Source: Zizania palustris
Lineage: Eukaryota > Streptophyta > Magnoliopsida > Poales > Poaceae
Assembly (NCBI GenBank): GCA_019279435.1
Contig: JAAALK010000082.1
Coordinates: 76,232,989 to 76,296,988, forward strand
Reading direction: 5' to 3'
DNA length: 64,000 bases
In this document: positions 53,501 to 63,559 of the stretch, piece by piece
How positions within the stretch are numbered: position 1 is the first letter of the stretch
Layout of the letters: each line of letters starts with the position of its first letter
Made by a program: the position numbers and the translations under genes
The notes under the pieces: generated by a model
The model's input: the letters and a program-made list of their open reading frames with translations, nothing else
What the model was told of the DNA's origin: nothing
Database searches by the model: none

Positions 53501-54269
53501 CAAGCCTTCCAAACTTCATGGAGAGCCGAAGGTCATTCTGCGATCAAGACTTGGATTGATGAAGGACAACGCCAAAAGCAGGCTCGGACCCAAGCTTCGA
53601 GCAGTCAGCCTCCTCCTAACCCACAGGTTTAGAAATGCCTTAGGATCTTTTGACTATGTAAAGCATTACGCTTATGTACATTCATGAATGAAAGTTTGTT
53701 TATCATGTTTTTAGGCTTTGCCTCATATGGAAGATGTCGAAGTGTTAGACGTTAACGACGAACTTCGCTTATTATGGGCTACCTTCTATGTCTTAAAACT
53801 TCACAAGCGTCCTCGATTTCTAGTTCCTCGAGATAGTTCCGGAGCAATTACGTCCGAAATAAGCAAAGATATATTATCTTGTATTAAAGAGGAAGAAAAA
53901 GAGGTTAACTTGGAAACTTCGTCTTCCGAAGACATTATATGGTCCGAAGACGAAGATGAAGCTCAAAGTAAAAAGCCTGAAGAACTTGGAAGCTGGGAAA
54001 GGAGCCCCGAACGGCTTCGAACTTGGGCCGAGCTTCAACAAGAACAAAAAGACTTTAGAGCTTCGAAGGGAGGCAAAAGTGTTAAACGTAAAGTTGTTAG
54101 AACTCCCGGTACTGGAACTAGTCGTTCCAACCCTAGCTCTAGAGATCGAAGAGGTCTTCGATTCCTTCTTGGTATAGATACCAATTTTCATGATGTAATC
54201 ATATTTGCTCGAATAATAAATATCGATTTAAAATTGTCTCCCTATTTATTAGCCCCTCTTTGGGCGTAA
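50553..54269 (+). CDS. Antisense five-exon gene, Transposase_28-like (PF04195) domain and coiled coils, open throughout
   Basis: Inferred exons 50553-51504, 51574-52212, 52289-52725, 52799-53626, 53715-54269, with introns of 69-88 nt, all GT..AG. The phases agree and the sum is 3,411 nt, or 1,136 residues, without a stop. The N-terminus is Ala-rich. Residues about 107-290 form the conserved domain (REVVVFEAFFEAGLGLPAID, QLSPNAVARLAIFEWALRAE, HRLSMRDLAEEFLGLQ). Exon 2 has LVGSWERSNRVW and a basic patch (KKRKAEAG). Exon 3 is acidic and Ser/Thr-rich. Exon 4 is a long coiled coil (NEREIARLREENATLQRNL). Exon 5 has ELRLLWATFYVLKLHKRPRF and an acidic stretch. The family is named only as a putative gypsy type transposon domain; function is unknown. 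The basic patch suggests nuclear location (inference). Exon borders need RNA evidence. Confidence 0.75.
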
Positions 54270-54606
54270 GCAACTTCGAACTGTGTTCAAAGATGGTTAG
54301 GCACGAAGAAAAACTTAGGAGTACAATTTTGGGGGTTCGGAGTCCCTCAGTAATTTAAAGATCTTTTAAAATCTTATAAAATGTCTTCGACTACTTGTAG
54401 TCTGAAGAATGGTAACTTAATACCTTCTGTTTTTTGAAAAGAAATCACTTGAAAACTTTTCCGGACACTTTAGTGTCTTAGATAATTTGTCACTTTGGAC
54501 TTTCTTAACAGACATTCGAAGCTCATGGCTCAAACTCTGTTTTGTTTTGGCCTCCTTCGGCTCTTTTTTGCGAATTCTGTCAAATCAGTGGTTTGGAATT
54601 CGTAGT

Positions 54607-54905
54607 GGTCTCTTTGGACTCTTTTTACGGATACCTACAAGCCGATGACTTGGGCTCCGCATTATTTGGTCTCCTTCGAATCTTTTTACGGATACCTACA
54701 AGCCGATGACTTGGGCTCCGCATTATTTGGTCTCCTTCGACTCTTTTTACGGATGTCCACTAGCCGGTGGCTTGGACTCCGTATGATTTGGTCTCCTTGG
54801 ACTCTTTTTACGGATATCTACCAGCCAATGGATTGGACTCCGTATGATGTGGTTTTGGGCTCTTTTACGGGTGCCTACAAGCCGGTGGCTTGGACTCCGG
54901 ATTAT
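54607..54905 (+). repeat. 61-bp tandem repeat, five copies, between the antisense gene and pol
   Basis: Units begin GGTCTC(T/C)TT at 54607, 54668, 54729 and 54790, and a diverged one at 54851. Each has TTTTTACGGAT and CTACAAGCCG(A/G)TG. The first two are nearly identical. A repeat between coding region and 3' LTR is typical of Tat/Ogre-type 3' regions. Confidence 0.9.
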
Positions 54906-55104
54906 GTCAGCCCCCACGTCGGAAACTTCGAACCAATGGTTCAAAGCCCGAAAATATGATTCAAATCAATGACACTTCCCTCTCGGTCAACTCCATGGTT
55001 CCAGTGCATCCACTCGGAAGCTGGAAATTTATGAGGGGAAGGCATTATCTGAACCATATGCTTTATTAATTCAGAGGATAATTACAAATGATTACAAGGA
55101 GCCC

Positions 55105-57111
55105 CTACGCGAAGTATCGCTTTAGGTGCTCCGCATGCCAAGTATGCGCTAATTCTTCACCTTCCAAATTAGCTAATTTAAAAGAGCCAGGACGTCCTGA
55201 ACGAACAATTAAGTATGGACCTTCCCATTTATTTCCTAATTTTCCTGGCGCTATAATGCTTCGCAAAACGAGATGACCCGGTCTAAGCTCATTGATTTTA
55301 ACCTTCGGGTCAAACCAAGCCTTCGTCTGTTGGTGATACTTTGATAAATTGGCCACAGCTCGAAGTCTTGTCTCCTCTGTTAAATCTAGCGAAGCTTGTC
55401 TTTCTTCTTCAAGCTCTGGTTCGGTGCTGCGAAGTGATCCTCCTTTGAGCTCTGTTGGAGTCATAGCTTCATCTCCGAATAGCAATCTGAATGGAGTAAA
55501 ACCTGTGGACCTTGTTTGTGTAGTCCGAATGGACCATAAAATCTTCGGAAGTTCTTCGGTCCACAGTCCTTTTGCTAATCCTACTATCCTTCGATTTAGC
55601 CCTGACAAAATATTTCCATTAGCTCTTTCCACAGCTCCATTAGACTGAGGATGTCTCACTGCAGCAAAACATAACTGGATGCCTAGATTTTCGCAGAACT
55701 TTCTGAAGGGTTCTGCATCGAACTGTGTTCCATTATCAACCGTGAGTTGTCTAGGCACTCCGAACCGGCAAATGATACTTTTCCAAAAGAATTTCTGTAC
55801 ATTGTTCGAAGTGATAGCTGTTAAGGGCTCTGCTTCTACCCACTTAGAAAAATATTCAATAGCTACCACTGCGAACTTTAAATTTCCCTTAGCAACTAGA
55901 AAGGGACCAATCAAATCCATACCCCATCTGGCCATGGGCCATACTGGAGCAATAACTTGAAGAGCTGTTGGTGGGCGATGACTCCGTCGACCCATCCGCT
56001 GACACCCTTGGCATGTACGGACCAAGCTCTCCGCATCAGCTGTTATTGTAGGCCAATAAAGACCCTGGCGAAGTGTTTTTCCTACCAAAGCTCGAGGGGC
56101 CAAATGGCTACCGCAAAGTCCTTCATGGATTTCTCGAAGAATTTCTTGACCTTCGGCTTGAGATATACATCGGAGTAGAGGGGAACATACTCCGGCCTTG
56201 TATAAAATACCGTTGATTATTTGATAATTCCTAGCCCTGAGCTTCAATCTTGAAAACTGTGGCTCTTCAAACGAATTTGCTCCTCCTTGCAAAAGTTCCA
56301 TGAACGAATTTCTTCAATCTGTACTTGGAATGCAAAGAATCTTCGCGGAGGGAATTTGTGGCACCGAAGGTGTACTGAGCTCCTCATAAAAAGCTTCTTC
56401 TGGTATATCCATAGCTCCAGCTGCGGCTTTTGCTAAGATGTCCGCTTGCACATTTTCTATTCTTGGTATACTCCGAATTGAAATACCCTTGAATTGTGCT
56501 TCGATTTTACGGATTTCTTCTAAGTACTTTGCAAGCTGTGGATGCCGAACTTGAAAGCTTTTATCTACATGCCCTGCTACTATTTGAGAATCTGTCTTTA
56601 TAACAACTCTTGTAGCCCCTAGAGCACGTGCTTTTCGGAGTCCCAGTAAAATCCCTTCATACTCCGCTATATTATTGGTAGACTTAAAGTTGAGTCTTGC
56701 GGAGTACATTGCTCTTTGCCCTGAAGGCGAAATTAAAACTGCTCCAACACATGCTCCGGATGCTTGGAAGGCTCCATCAGAAAAAACAGTCCAAATTCCT
56801 TCACTTGACTTTTCCGGAAGTAATGTTACAGGGGGAGTCCATTCTGCTACAAAATCTGCTAAGACTTGCGATTTGATTGCTGTCCTTGCCAGAAAAGATA
56901 TGCCGAAGGGTGCTAGTTCGACTGCCCACTTTCCAATTCTTCCAGTGGAGTCTTTACTTCGGAGCATATCTCCCAAAGGATACGAAGTTGGTACAATTAC
57001 ATTATGAGCCAAAAAACAATGTCTTAATTTCCTCGAAGCCATTATCAGAGCATAAATGAACTTTTCGAGTTCGGAATATCTTGTTTTTGCTCCTGATAAT
57101 GCTTCGGACAC
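55105..57111 (-). pseudogene. Tat element pol, RNase H region and integrase
   Basis: One frame with a stop at 56314-56316. The upper part (57111-56314) has the end of the reverse-transcriptase-linked RNase H (ALSGAKTRYSELEKF, RIGKWAVEL) and then a second RNase H-like domain with acidic residues in VFSDGAFQAS, NIAEYEGILLGL and KTDSQIVAGHV and the tail RIENVQADILAK. This second domain resembles the archaeal-type RNase H gained by Tat elements. The lower part (56301-55105) is integrase: zinc-binding HEGLCGSHLAP and TCQGCQRM, catalytic residues in MDLIGPF, TVDNGTQF and NGAVERANG, and a C-terminal GPYLIVR...GSFKLANLEG segment. It would act with the rest of pol if the frame were continuous. Confidence 0.9.
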
Positions 57112-57345
57112 AAATAAACTGGATTTTGTACCAACTTCCTATTGAAATCCATTTCTCTAACAAGGACTGCACTGACAGCAGAGCCTGTAGCTGCAAGGTA
57201 AAGGAGTAGGGTTTCGTCCGCAGTAGGCACCGTGAGTGTAGCGAGATTACTGAGATACTCTTTAATATTTTCGAAGCTTTTCTGACACTCCGGTGTCCAT
57301 GTAAAATCTTCGGACCCTTTCAATGCTTTGAAGATGGGCAAACTT
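57045..57345 (-). pseudogene. Tat pol, RT thumb/RNase H segment in a shifted frame
   Basis: This frame carries SLPIFKALKGSEDFTWTPEC and TVPTADETLLLYLAATGSAV, the connection and first RNase H part. The upstream frame ends at 57320 just after MAPLENLK, and comparison with the usual gypsy order suggests a short deletion (of the order of 15 codons) plus frame change. Near 57115 the frame changes again into the 57111 segment. Confidence 0.8.
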
Positions 57346-59068
57346 CTCTCCGCAGACCTTGCTTTAAATTTTCTAGAGGAGCCATCTTGTGTAGTGCAGT
57401 TATCTGAGTAGGGCTAGCTTCAATCCCTCTGCTTGAAACTAAATACCCTAACAACTTCCCAGCCTTAGCTCCGAAGATACATTTCTCGGGGTTAAGACGA
57501 ATCCCACATGCCCGAAGGCTATTAAATGTTTCAGCTAAGTCTAGGCTATGTTGGTGCTTTAAAGCACTCTTTATTACAATATCATCCATATAGGCCTCTA
57601 CATTGCGACCTAATTGATGACCTAGAGCCTTAGAAACTAACCTCAAAAAAGTAGCCCCGGCATTTCTTAAGCCAAAAGACATTCTTACATAACAGAAGAC
57701 TCTCGAGGGGGTTACGAAGCTTGACTTGATCTCATCTTCGCGTTTCAACCATATTTGATGATAACCGGAATACGCGTCAAGGAAGCTTAATAACTCTGAA
57801 CCTGCAGTGGAGTCGACCAGTTGATCAATTCGGGGCATGGGGTAGGGGTCACGAGGGCATGCTTTATTCAAGGATGTGAAATCAATGCACATGCGCCACT
57901 TCCCGGAGGATTTCTTCTTGACGAAGACTGGGTTGGCTAACCATTCTGTGTGAGCCACTTCTCTGATAATCCCAGCCTTCAACAATTTTTCAACTTCGTC
58001 TTTTGCAAGAACAGCTCTTTCTGCAGACATTTTTCGGAGTCCTTGCCGAACAGGCCAGGCCCTCGGGTTTACAAGTAAACTATGCTCAATAATATCCCTA
58101 TTGACTCCGATGATGTCTTCATCAGACCAAGCAAAGACATCTAAATTCTCCTCCACTACTTTTTCCAAGGAGGTAGCAACTTCTGGAGGTAAATCTTTAC
58201 CAAATTGAAATGCATATTCTTTACCATCTTTAACAATAATCTTCGTTGCAATCTCTCCTTCAGGACTTGGTCTTGGGAAGGATTTCTTCGAAGATTCGGA
58301 AGGAGCTGAAAAATTTTCTTGATTATCTTGTACATTATTCACTTGTCTTGGATCAAGAGGGGGGCCGTGACCATATTCCGCTCTTCGGGCGGTTGCTTGA
58401 TCTCTGAAGATAGTGAGCACTCCCGCTTGCGTGGGCATCTTCATGCACAAGTAATTGTGGTGTGCCACAGCTCCGAACTGATTTAACATGCCTCTTTCGA
58501 AGATGACGTTGTAGGCATATGGAGCATCTACGACGTCGAAGATTACTTCCTCTGTCCTGGCTAACAATCCTTCTTCGAATGTAACTTCTAGGCCTATTTG
58601 GCCAAGTGCATCAAACAGAGGTCCTGCGAAGCCTTGCAAAGGACGAGCCGCTGGAAGAAGGTGCTTTCTGGAGATGCACAATTGATCGAAGGCTTGAACA
58701 AAAATAATGTCTGCCGAACTGCCTCCGTCAATTAACACTCTTCGAACCTCAGTTCCTGCAATGTCAGCAGTAATGACAAGTGGGTCTGCATGTGGAAATT
58801 TAATGCCAGCTGCATCCTCTGCAGAAAAAGATATTGGCACATGAGACCATTTAGGCATAACAGCTGCAGATGACGAAGTTCCAATGTGCCCCACTTCTCG
58901 GACATACTCTCTCCTCTGCCTTTTTGACATGCTTCCAAGAGTACCTCCTCCGGAGATAGGGAGGACTACCCTTTTTCCTCGGTCTTGCCCCTCTTCTTGC
59001 TTCGGAGGTGGCATAATATTGACCACCGGAGGGCGTCTTGCGGCTTCGAAATTTTCTATCTGCGCCAC
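57320..59068 (-). pseudogene. Tat pol, protease and reverse transcriptase
   Basis: A 582-codon open stretch in frame with gag upstream. It has protease with LIDGGSSADIIF near residue 115 (Gly-Gly in place of the usual Thr/Ser-Gly) and reverse transcriptase with GIIREVAHTEWLANPVFVKK, WRMCIDFTSLNKACPRDPYP, SFGLRNAGATF and the catalytic YMDD in EAYMDDIVIKS. It is separated from gag by a stop at 59081-59083. The RT core looks intact. Confidence 0.9.
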
Positions 59069-59080
59069 AACCTGGACCGG

Positions 59081-60448
59081 CTATGGGTGCACTGCAGCTG
59101 GAACTCGGTCGGTAGTACCTCGACCTGAAGTTCTTTCCAGATATTCTCCTCTCAGAGTAAGTATAGACTTGCAAGTATCAGTTGCGTGGCTTCGGTTTTC
59201 ACCATGAATACAACAGAAAAGGGTCTGGCCTTTGCCAGCCGGTTTCCCTGGCGGCCTCCAGCCGCTGACCTTGTTTCCCGAAGGTTGTGGAGCTCTTTGG
59301 GCGAACTTTTGCGGGGGTGCAATGTTCAAGACTTCTGAACGAAGATGCTTTTGCCCCCTTCTCCTATCATGCTGAACTTTGAAGACAGGTTCCCACGGCT
59401 GTGCCGAAGTTTTTACTTCCAATTTTACTTCCTGCAATACGGATGGAGTAGTTGCAGTTCTTCGAAGCCAGCCTTCTTCCGACCTCGCATATTCTTCAAA
59501 GTATGACATCAATTGAGAAACAGAAGATATGCTTTTCCGGTGAAGTTTATCAAGGAGGCCTAGATGAATGACTCCCTCTCGAGCTGCGTCAACTACTGAA
59601 GATGTAGTCAACCCTCGAATCTGCGACTTCGTATGAGTGAAGCGCTTGAAATATTGCCTCAATGTCTCTCCAGGGAGTTGCTTCACCTGGAAAAGACTTC
59701 CCGTCGACATTGGAGGCACGAAGGTGCCTTGGAAATTGCTTACAAACTTCTTCTTCAGCTGCCCCCATGAATTAATTGATCCTGCCTTCAAGGACCAGAA
59801 CCACCGCAATGCCACTCCTTGAAGAGCTAAAGGAAAGCATTTTGCCATGGTGTCCCACACTCCTCCACTAGCTTCAATTGCTAGAGCATAAGAACGAACA
59901 AATTCTCAAGGATCCTCATCTCCGGCATACTTGCAAAGCTTTGAAGTCTTAAACTTCGGATCGAAGCGAACTTTTTGCAGCTCAGGATGCAACGGAGATT
60001 CGGTATCAAAGGAGGCGTTCTCCGGGACTTCAGGATAGATAGGTTCGTCGTCTTCAGGCACTTCAGGAATAACTGGGATGGCTTGAGAGCGAAGCCTATT
60101 TGCAGCTTCTTGTCGCCATCTCGCTACTTCAGCTTGAAGACTGGCCATTTGAGCGGCCATGTCACCAAGATTGTCTTCATCTCCTCCGGAAGGATCTTCC
60201 GGGTCTTGAGAACTGTAAGGATCAGTTCGGAGTGGAACTTGAGGTGGAAGGGGAACTCCTAGTGGTCGAAGTATAGATGGAGTTGGCGGAGGAACTCCGT
60301 ATGCTCGAGGAATGGGAGCTCCTTCCGGAGTTTGAGGTGGAGGAAACGTCGAAGGTCCTCCGGCCTCAACAGTGTCGGGAGGTGCCTCTTCGGAGGTCCG
60401 AGGGGACCTCCGAACAGGGTTACGAGTTGCGCTCCGCTTAGGAGGCAT
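59081..60448 (-). pseudogene. Tat gag, one internal stop
   Basis: Starts at 60448 with MPPKRSATRNPVRRSPRTSE, about 40 bases after the primer site. A Pro-rich N-terminal part is followed by a short coiled coil (MAAQMASLQAEVARW). After a TGA at 59906-59908 the same frame continues with the Gag capsid (FPLALQGVALRWFWSLKAGS, LKKKFVSNFQGTF, LPGETLRQYFKRFTH) and a cysteine/histidine cluster (CCIHGENRSHATDTC) that may be a degenerate zinc knuckle. The stop replaces one residue of a conserved EFV region. Confidence 0.85.
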
Positions 60449-60487
60449 GATGTAAGAAGTTGGTAGAGAACGAAGTTTCTTGGACTA

Positions 60488-60510
60488 GGTTCCCCACCGA
60501 CGGCGCCAAC
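60488..60510 (-). other. Primer binding site of the Tat element
   Basis: Minus-strand TTGGCGCCGTCGGTGGGGAA just after the LTR end CGCCAACA. It shares TTGGCGCCGTC with the site at 12670. Confidence 0.8.
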
Positions 60511-61004
60511 TGTTGGCGTAAAAGATTACGCTAACAGGTTTCTGAAGATTAGAAACTAACAAACGAAGTGTTTGCGAAGTAACTGTTCTAAGCCTTCGAA
60601 AGGATAATAACTTAGAATAGTTCGAATGTGTGTATTAAATAACTTGTATTCGGTCCTCTTTACAGGGCAAAACGGGGGGTATTTATAGGCCTAAACATTA
60701 AGGAAAAGACCTTTGTACCCCTCTATTACAACCGACATAGTGGAAACTATTCGGTGCCCTCAATAGGGCTAAAATGGTAAAAGACTAATCTAACAAGAAA
60801 GGAGATAAGTCTTCCATCTTAGCTGGCAAAGAAAATCCTGGAAGAGTCTAAGTTCGAAGATGTACTCCGAACTAGAGTCCGTCATCATGCTTTGAACTTG
60901 ATTCAATGTATCTCCGAAGGTATATGCCGGAAGTCTTTAGCTTAATCACCAGTCTTTATCTTGTCACTGCAATAACCTTGAAGATAGAATATTTTCCCCC
61001 AACA
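60511..61004 (-). repeat. 5' LTR of the Tat element
   Basis: Plus-strand ends TGTTGGCGTAAAAG and TTTTCCCCCAACA, 494 bp, about 98 percent identical to 49600-50094. The minus-strand TATA box at 60680-60687 would drive gag-pol. Confidence 0.93.
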
Positions 61005-61497
61005 CCTATTGAGCATTCTAGAGAGATGGCTACAATCTTTGGAAACAGTGTGACCACATGAAAATTTGCGATGGGATCCAATGAGCCTCTAGGTATGGAA
61101 GTGAATGAATCTAGAGTTGGGGATGTGGAAGGTACTCCCCTGTAGATGACAACAATGGGATATCACCTGGATCGCATAGAACTAAGAGAACTAAAATAAC
61201 AGACAGTGAAGAAACTAGCCTAATTGAAGCATTTCATGTTGTTGGTGAAAGGCTTGCGTTTTCTATTGAGAACAGTGGAAAGGCTGATAATGAATTACCA
61301 CTGGATTTTTGTGACACCTTGATCAGTCTTCCTAGATTTGATGTGACACACATCTCCTTTTCTTATGCATATCTAGTTGAAAATCCTCATATTGCTAGAG
61401 CTTTTTACACATTACCATTCAATCATAAGCTAATCTGGTTCACTAAGTTCATTAGTGACAAGTTTCCTAGATGTAAAGTAGTGAACTTGACATAGTA
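61005..61497 (+). pseudogene. Myb/SANT-like Harbinger partner protein, 3' part
   Basis: Bases 61010-61080 continue the frame cut at 49599 (EHSREMATIFGNSV). After frame changes a later open stretch (about 61190-61497) reads FHVVGERLAFSIENSGKAD, FDVTHISFSYAYLVENPHIA and FYTLPFNHKLIWFTKFISDK and ends at TAG near 61495. Joining across the CCTAT duplication restores continuity, which supports the insertion model. Stops and frame changes mark it as dead. Confidence 0.65.
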
Positions 61498-62041
61498 ATG
61501 CTTTTTGTTGGATGTATTAGAAATCTAGAATGTTGTCTTTTGGATGTTGACAACTAGACTTTGACTTTTGGATGCTATATTTTAGATGTTGATAGATAGA
61601 CTACTTTGATAACTATGTGTAATGGGACAAAATTTGTAATGTATATATATGTCACTTGCTACTTCCATGTAATAGATTTACTCTAATATAAGTGTAATAA
61701 CTATGGTTTCATTGTTCTTCATTTGTAGTTCTATCCATGCATTTGTAGTGTTTTTGGTTAATAATCTTTATGGAGAATCAACAGAGTAGAGATCCGAAGA
61801 AGGAGATGAATTCTTAAGAACTTACCCATTACAATTAAAGAGGTCACCACATAAACATACACATCCAATTAATCAAACCAAACAAAAAATTGGATTATCT
61901 CATCCGCCCTTCATCCCACCAACCAAACAAAAATTTGGATCATCCAATACATCAAACCAAACAAGAAAATTGGATCATCACATCCACAAATTCATAGATG
62001 AGATCACCCGATCCATCCTCACCGTCAAACCAAATGAACCC
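61498..62041 (+). other. 3' flank and right subterminal region of the Harbinger element
   Basis: AT-rich with no gene. From 61870 it contains repeated inverted motifs of the type CCAAACAAAAAATTGGAT / ATCCAATACATCAAACC. It ends in AAACCAAATGAACCC, the proposed right terminal repeat, next to TTA. Confidence 0.5.
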
Positions 62042-62148
62042 TTAGTCGCCACCATACCACCATATGTCTACATCACATCATACATTGGTTGGCAAAGTGC
62101 AGGCTACTTCAAGAAAGATAATATGTTCATTATGCCCTATATCACTAA

Positions 62149-62599
62149 GGGTGTGTTTGATTGAACTATAGATTATGAAAAGCTATTGTGAGCTGTGTAA
62201 AAGTTGGGAAGTTATTTGGTTGGAATAGACAGGTATGGATTTCATTTTTGGTAGCTCACGATGTTTAGTTGCATTATTACCGTGCAATTTTGCATGTAAA
62301 TTACTGTAATCATGAATTTTTTAATGTTTATATTAAAATTATACATTTTTAAATTACACTAAAATGATGAATTTAACTAAAAATTTACATTTTCAAATTT
62401 TACATGGATTGATATGTTGTAATGGCATAGTGGATAATTTTCATTCAAAGTTGAACTAGAAAGTTATGAAAGTTGGGGTCTCTTGAGCTTTTAGTTTATA
62501 CTACGAAAAAGCTACTACTTTAGAAAAAGCTGGTTGGTCTTTGGATCTATTTGATTCAAAGCCAAGAAACTGGTTGAAAAGGCTGAATCAAACGCAACC
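62149..62599. mobile_element. Tourist-like MITE
   Basis: The ends GGGTGTGTTTGATTG and GAATCAAACGCAACC are imperfect inverted repeats, flanked on both sides by TAA (62146-62148 and 62600-62602), the PIF/Harbinger target duplication. 451 bp, AT-rich, no coding capacity. Confidence 0.75.
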
Positions 62600-62602
62600 T
62601 AA

Positions 62603-63550
62603 GTTCCCTCCATAGTGTGACATGAAGCATGATACCGCCAAGTGTGCTAAAACATTATGTTATAGTGACCAACTCAGAGAAAGTGTTGACATCTATGAGA
62701 CTAGAATGGATTACCCCTAAGAACAATTTCCCTGACCACTCTAAGCCCCCACGCTCGCTCATGGAATTGCTCCCCGTCAAGCACCATGTTGCTCTCGAAC
62801 ACCACAGACAACTCATCGTTCTGCCTATGTGTCAAGGCAGTACATGCAGATGGCATCCTCAACCCATTTGGAGGAACAAGTAGCCGAGTCTAAGACCAAT
62901 AAAAAGCTGGTGCTTGAAGAAGTAAAGACAGAGATCACCCGCCTCCAGCAAGAAAAAAGTCAACTGCACTTTGAGTTTGTCTATAAGATGGTAGGTACAT
63001 GCTCGGTCTTCTCGTGTGGTTATCTTTGATATTTTGTTTGACACTGACCTATTGTTGTTGGCGTAGCCTATGATGCAGCCATGGTTGACGGACGCAGAGG
63101 CACAAAAGAAGGCAGTGATGTAATTAGCGATCCACGAGAAGGAGGCAGTCGATGATTTTTAAAAGTAGGTCCCTTAGTCTTTTCCTTGTCAATTATTTGC
63201 TAACTATGCTGACATGGCTATAGTTTTCAAAGTACCACCAAAGAATCATCACATGATTTGAAGACCTAGAGACTCGACCAAAAGGCTTTTTTGGGCAGTG
63301 TTTGTTGAGATTATAGTCAACACACATTCTCTATTTTCTAATTTTCTTTTTTTACGTACTAGGACTGGGTTAGTGACCTAACAAGATGATACACTTCTTT
63401 GATAAATCAAGCTACTAAAACTCAAGTAATTTCCTCCCTAATTGCCTTTGCCCCTAGGCGAAATGACGTTGATGGGTTTCATGGTGAGGTAGACATTCAA
63501 AGACTATGGTAGTGTCCTGGTGAACAAACTACACAACTACGGGGTAGACT
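62603..63550 (+). other. Unidentified region with a coiled-coil coding fragment
   Basis: Around 62840-62990 a frame reads HLEEQVAESKTNKKLVLEEV and TRLQQEKSQLHFEF, like a short coiled coil, with a possible donor (ATG|GTAGGT) after it. This style occurs in transposon-encoded plant proteins, but I cannot name a family. The rest shows no gene. Confidence 0.3.
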
Positions 63551-63559
63551 AAATGTCAT

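Larger units (their letters stand above)
49600..61004 (-). mobile_element. Tat-lineage Ty3/gypsy retrotransposon with antisense gene
   Basis: LTRs 49600-50094 and 60511-61004, flanked by perfect 5-bp duplications CCTAT (49595-49599 and 61005-61009). On the minus strand: 5' LTR, primer site, gag, protease, reverse transcriptase, RNase H, a second RNase H-like domain, integrase; then tandem repeats, an antisense gene on the plus strand, purine tract and 3' LTR. I count nine substitutions and one single-base indel between the LTRs, about 1.8 percent, so at the commonly used rice rate of 1.3e-8 per site per year the insertion is roughly 0.7 million years old (inference). Three stops and two frame changes disable gag-pol. 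Confidence 0.93.
36470..62041 (+). mobile_element. PIF/Harbinger DNA transposon split by two retrotransposons
   Basis: Proposed own segments are 36470-36967, 47171-49599 and 61005-62041, together about 4.0 kb, a usual size for an autonomous PIF/Harbinger element. The core holds a DDE transposase (47832-49023) and a Myb/SANT-like ORF (49346 to 61497). Proposed termini are GGCTCTATTTGGTTGCTGGG (36474) and, inverted at the right, GGGTTCATTTGGTTTGACGG (ending 62041, next to a TTA). They share the ATTTGGTT core but only about 14 of 20 bases, and a matching left TTA is not evident, so the outer borders are tentative. The transposase call itself is firm. Confidence 0.55.

Noticed and set aside
53874..54191. 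105-residue minus-strand ORF opposite exon 5 of the antisense gene
   Set aside because: It is Ser/Phe-rich and mirrors the acidic exon. There is no support from neighbours.
54645..54959. 104-residue ORF between the antisense gene and integrase
   Set aside because: It consists of the 61-bp tandem repeat translated; the period is not a multiple of three and the protein text is not conserved.
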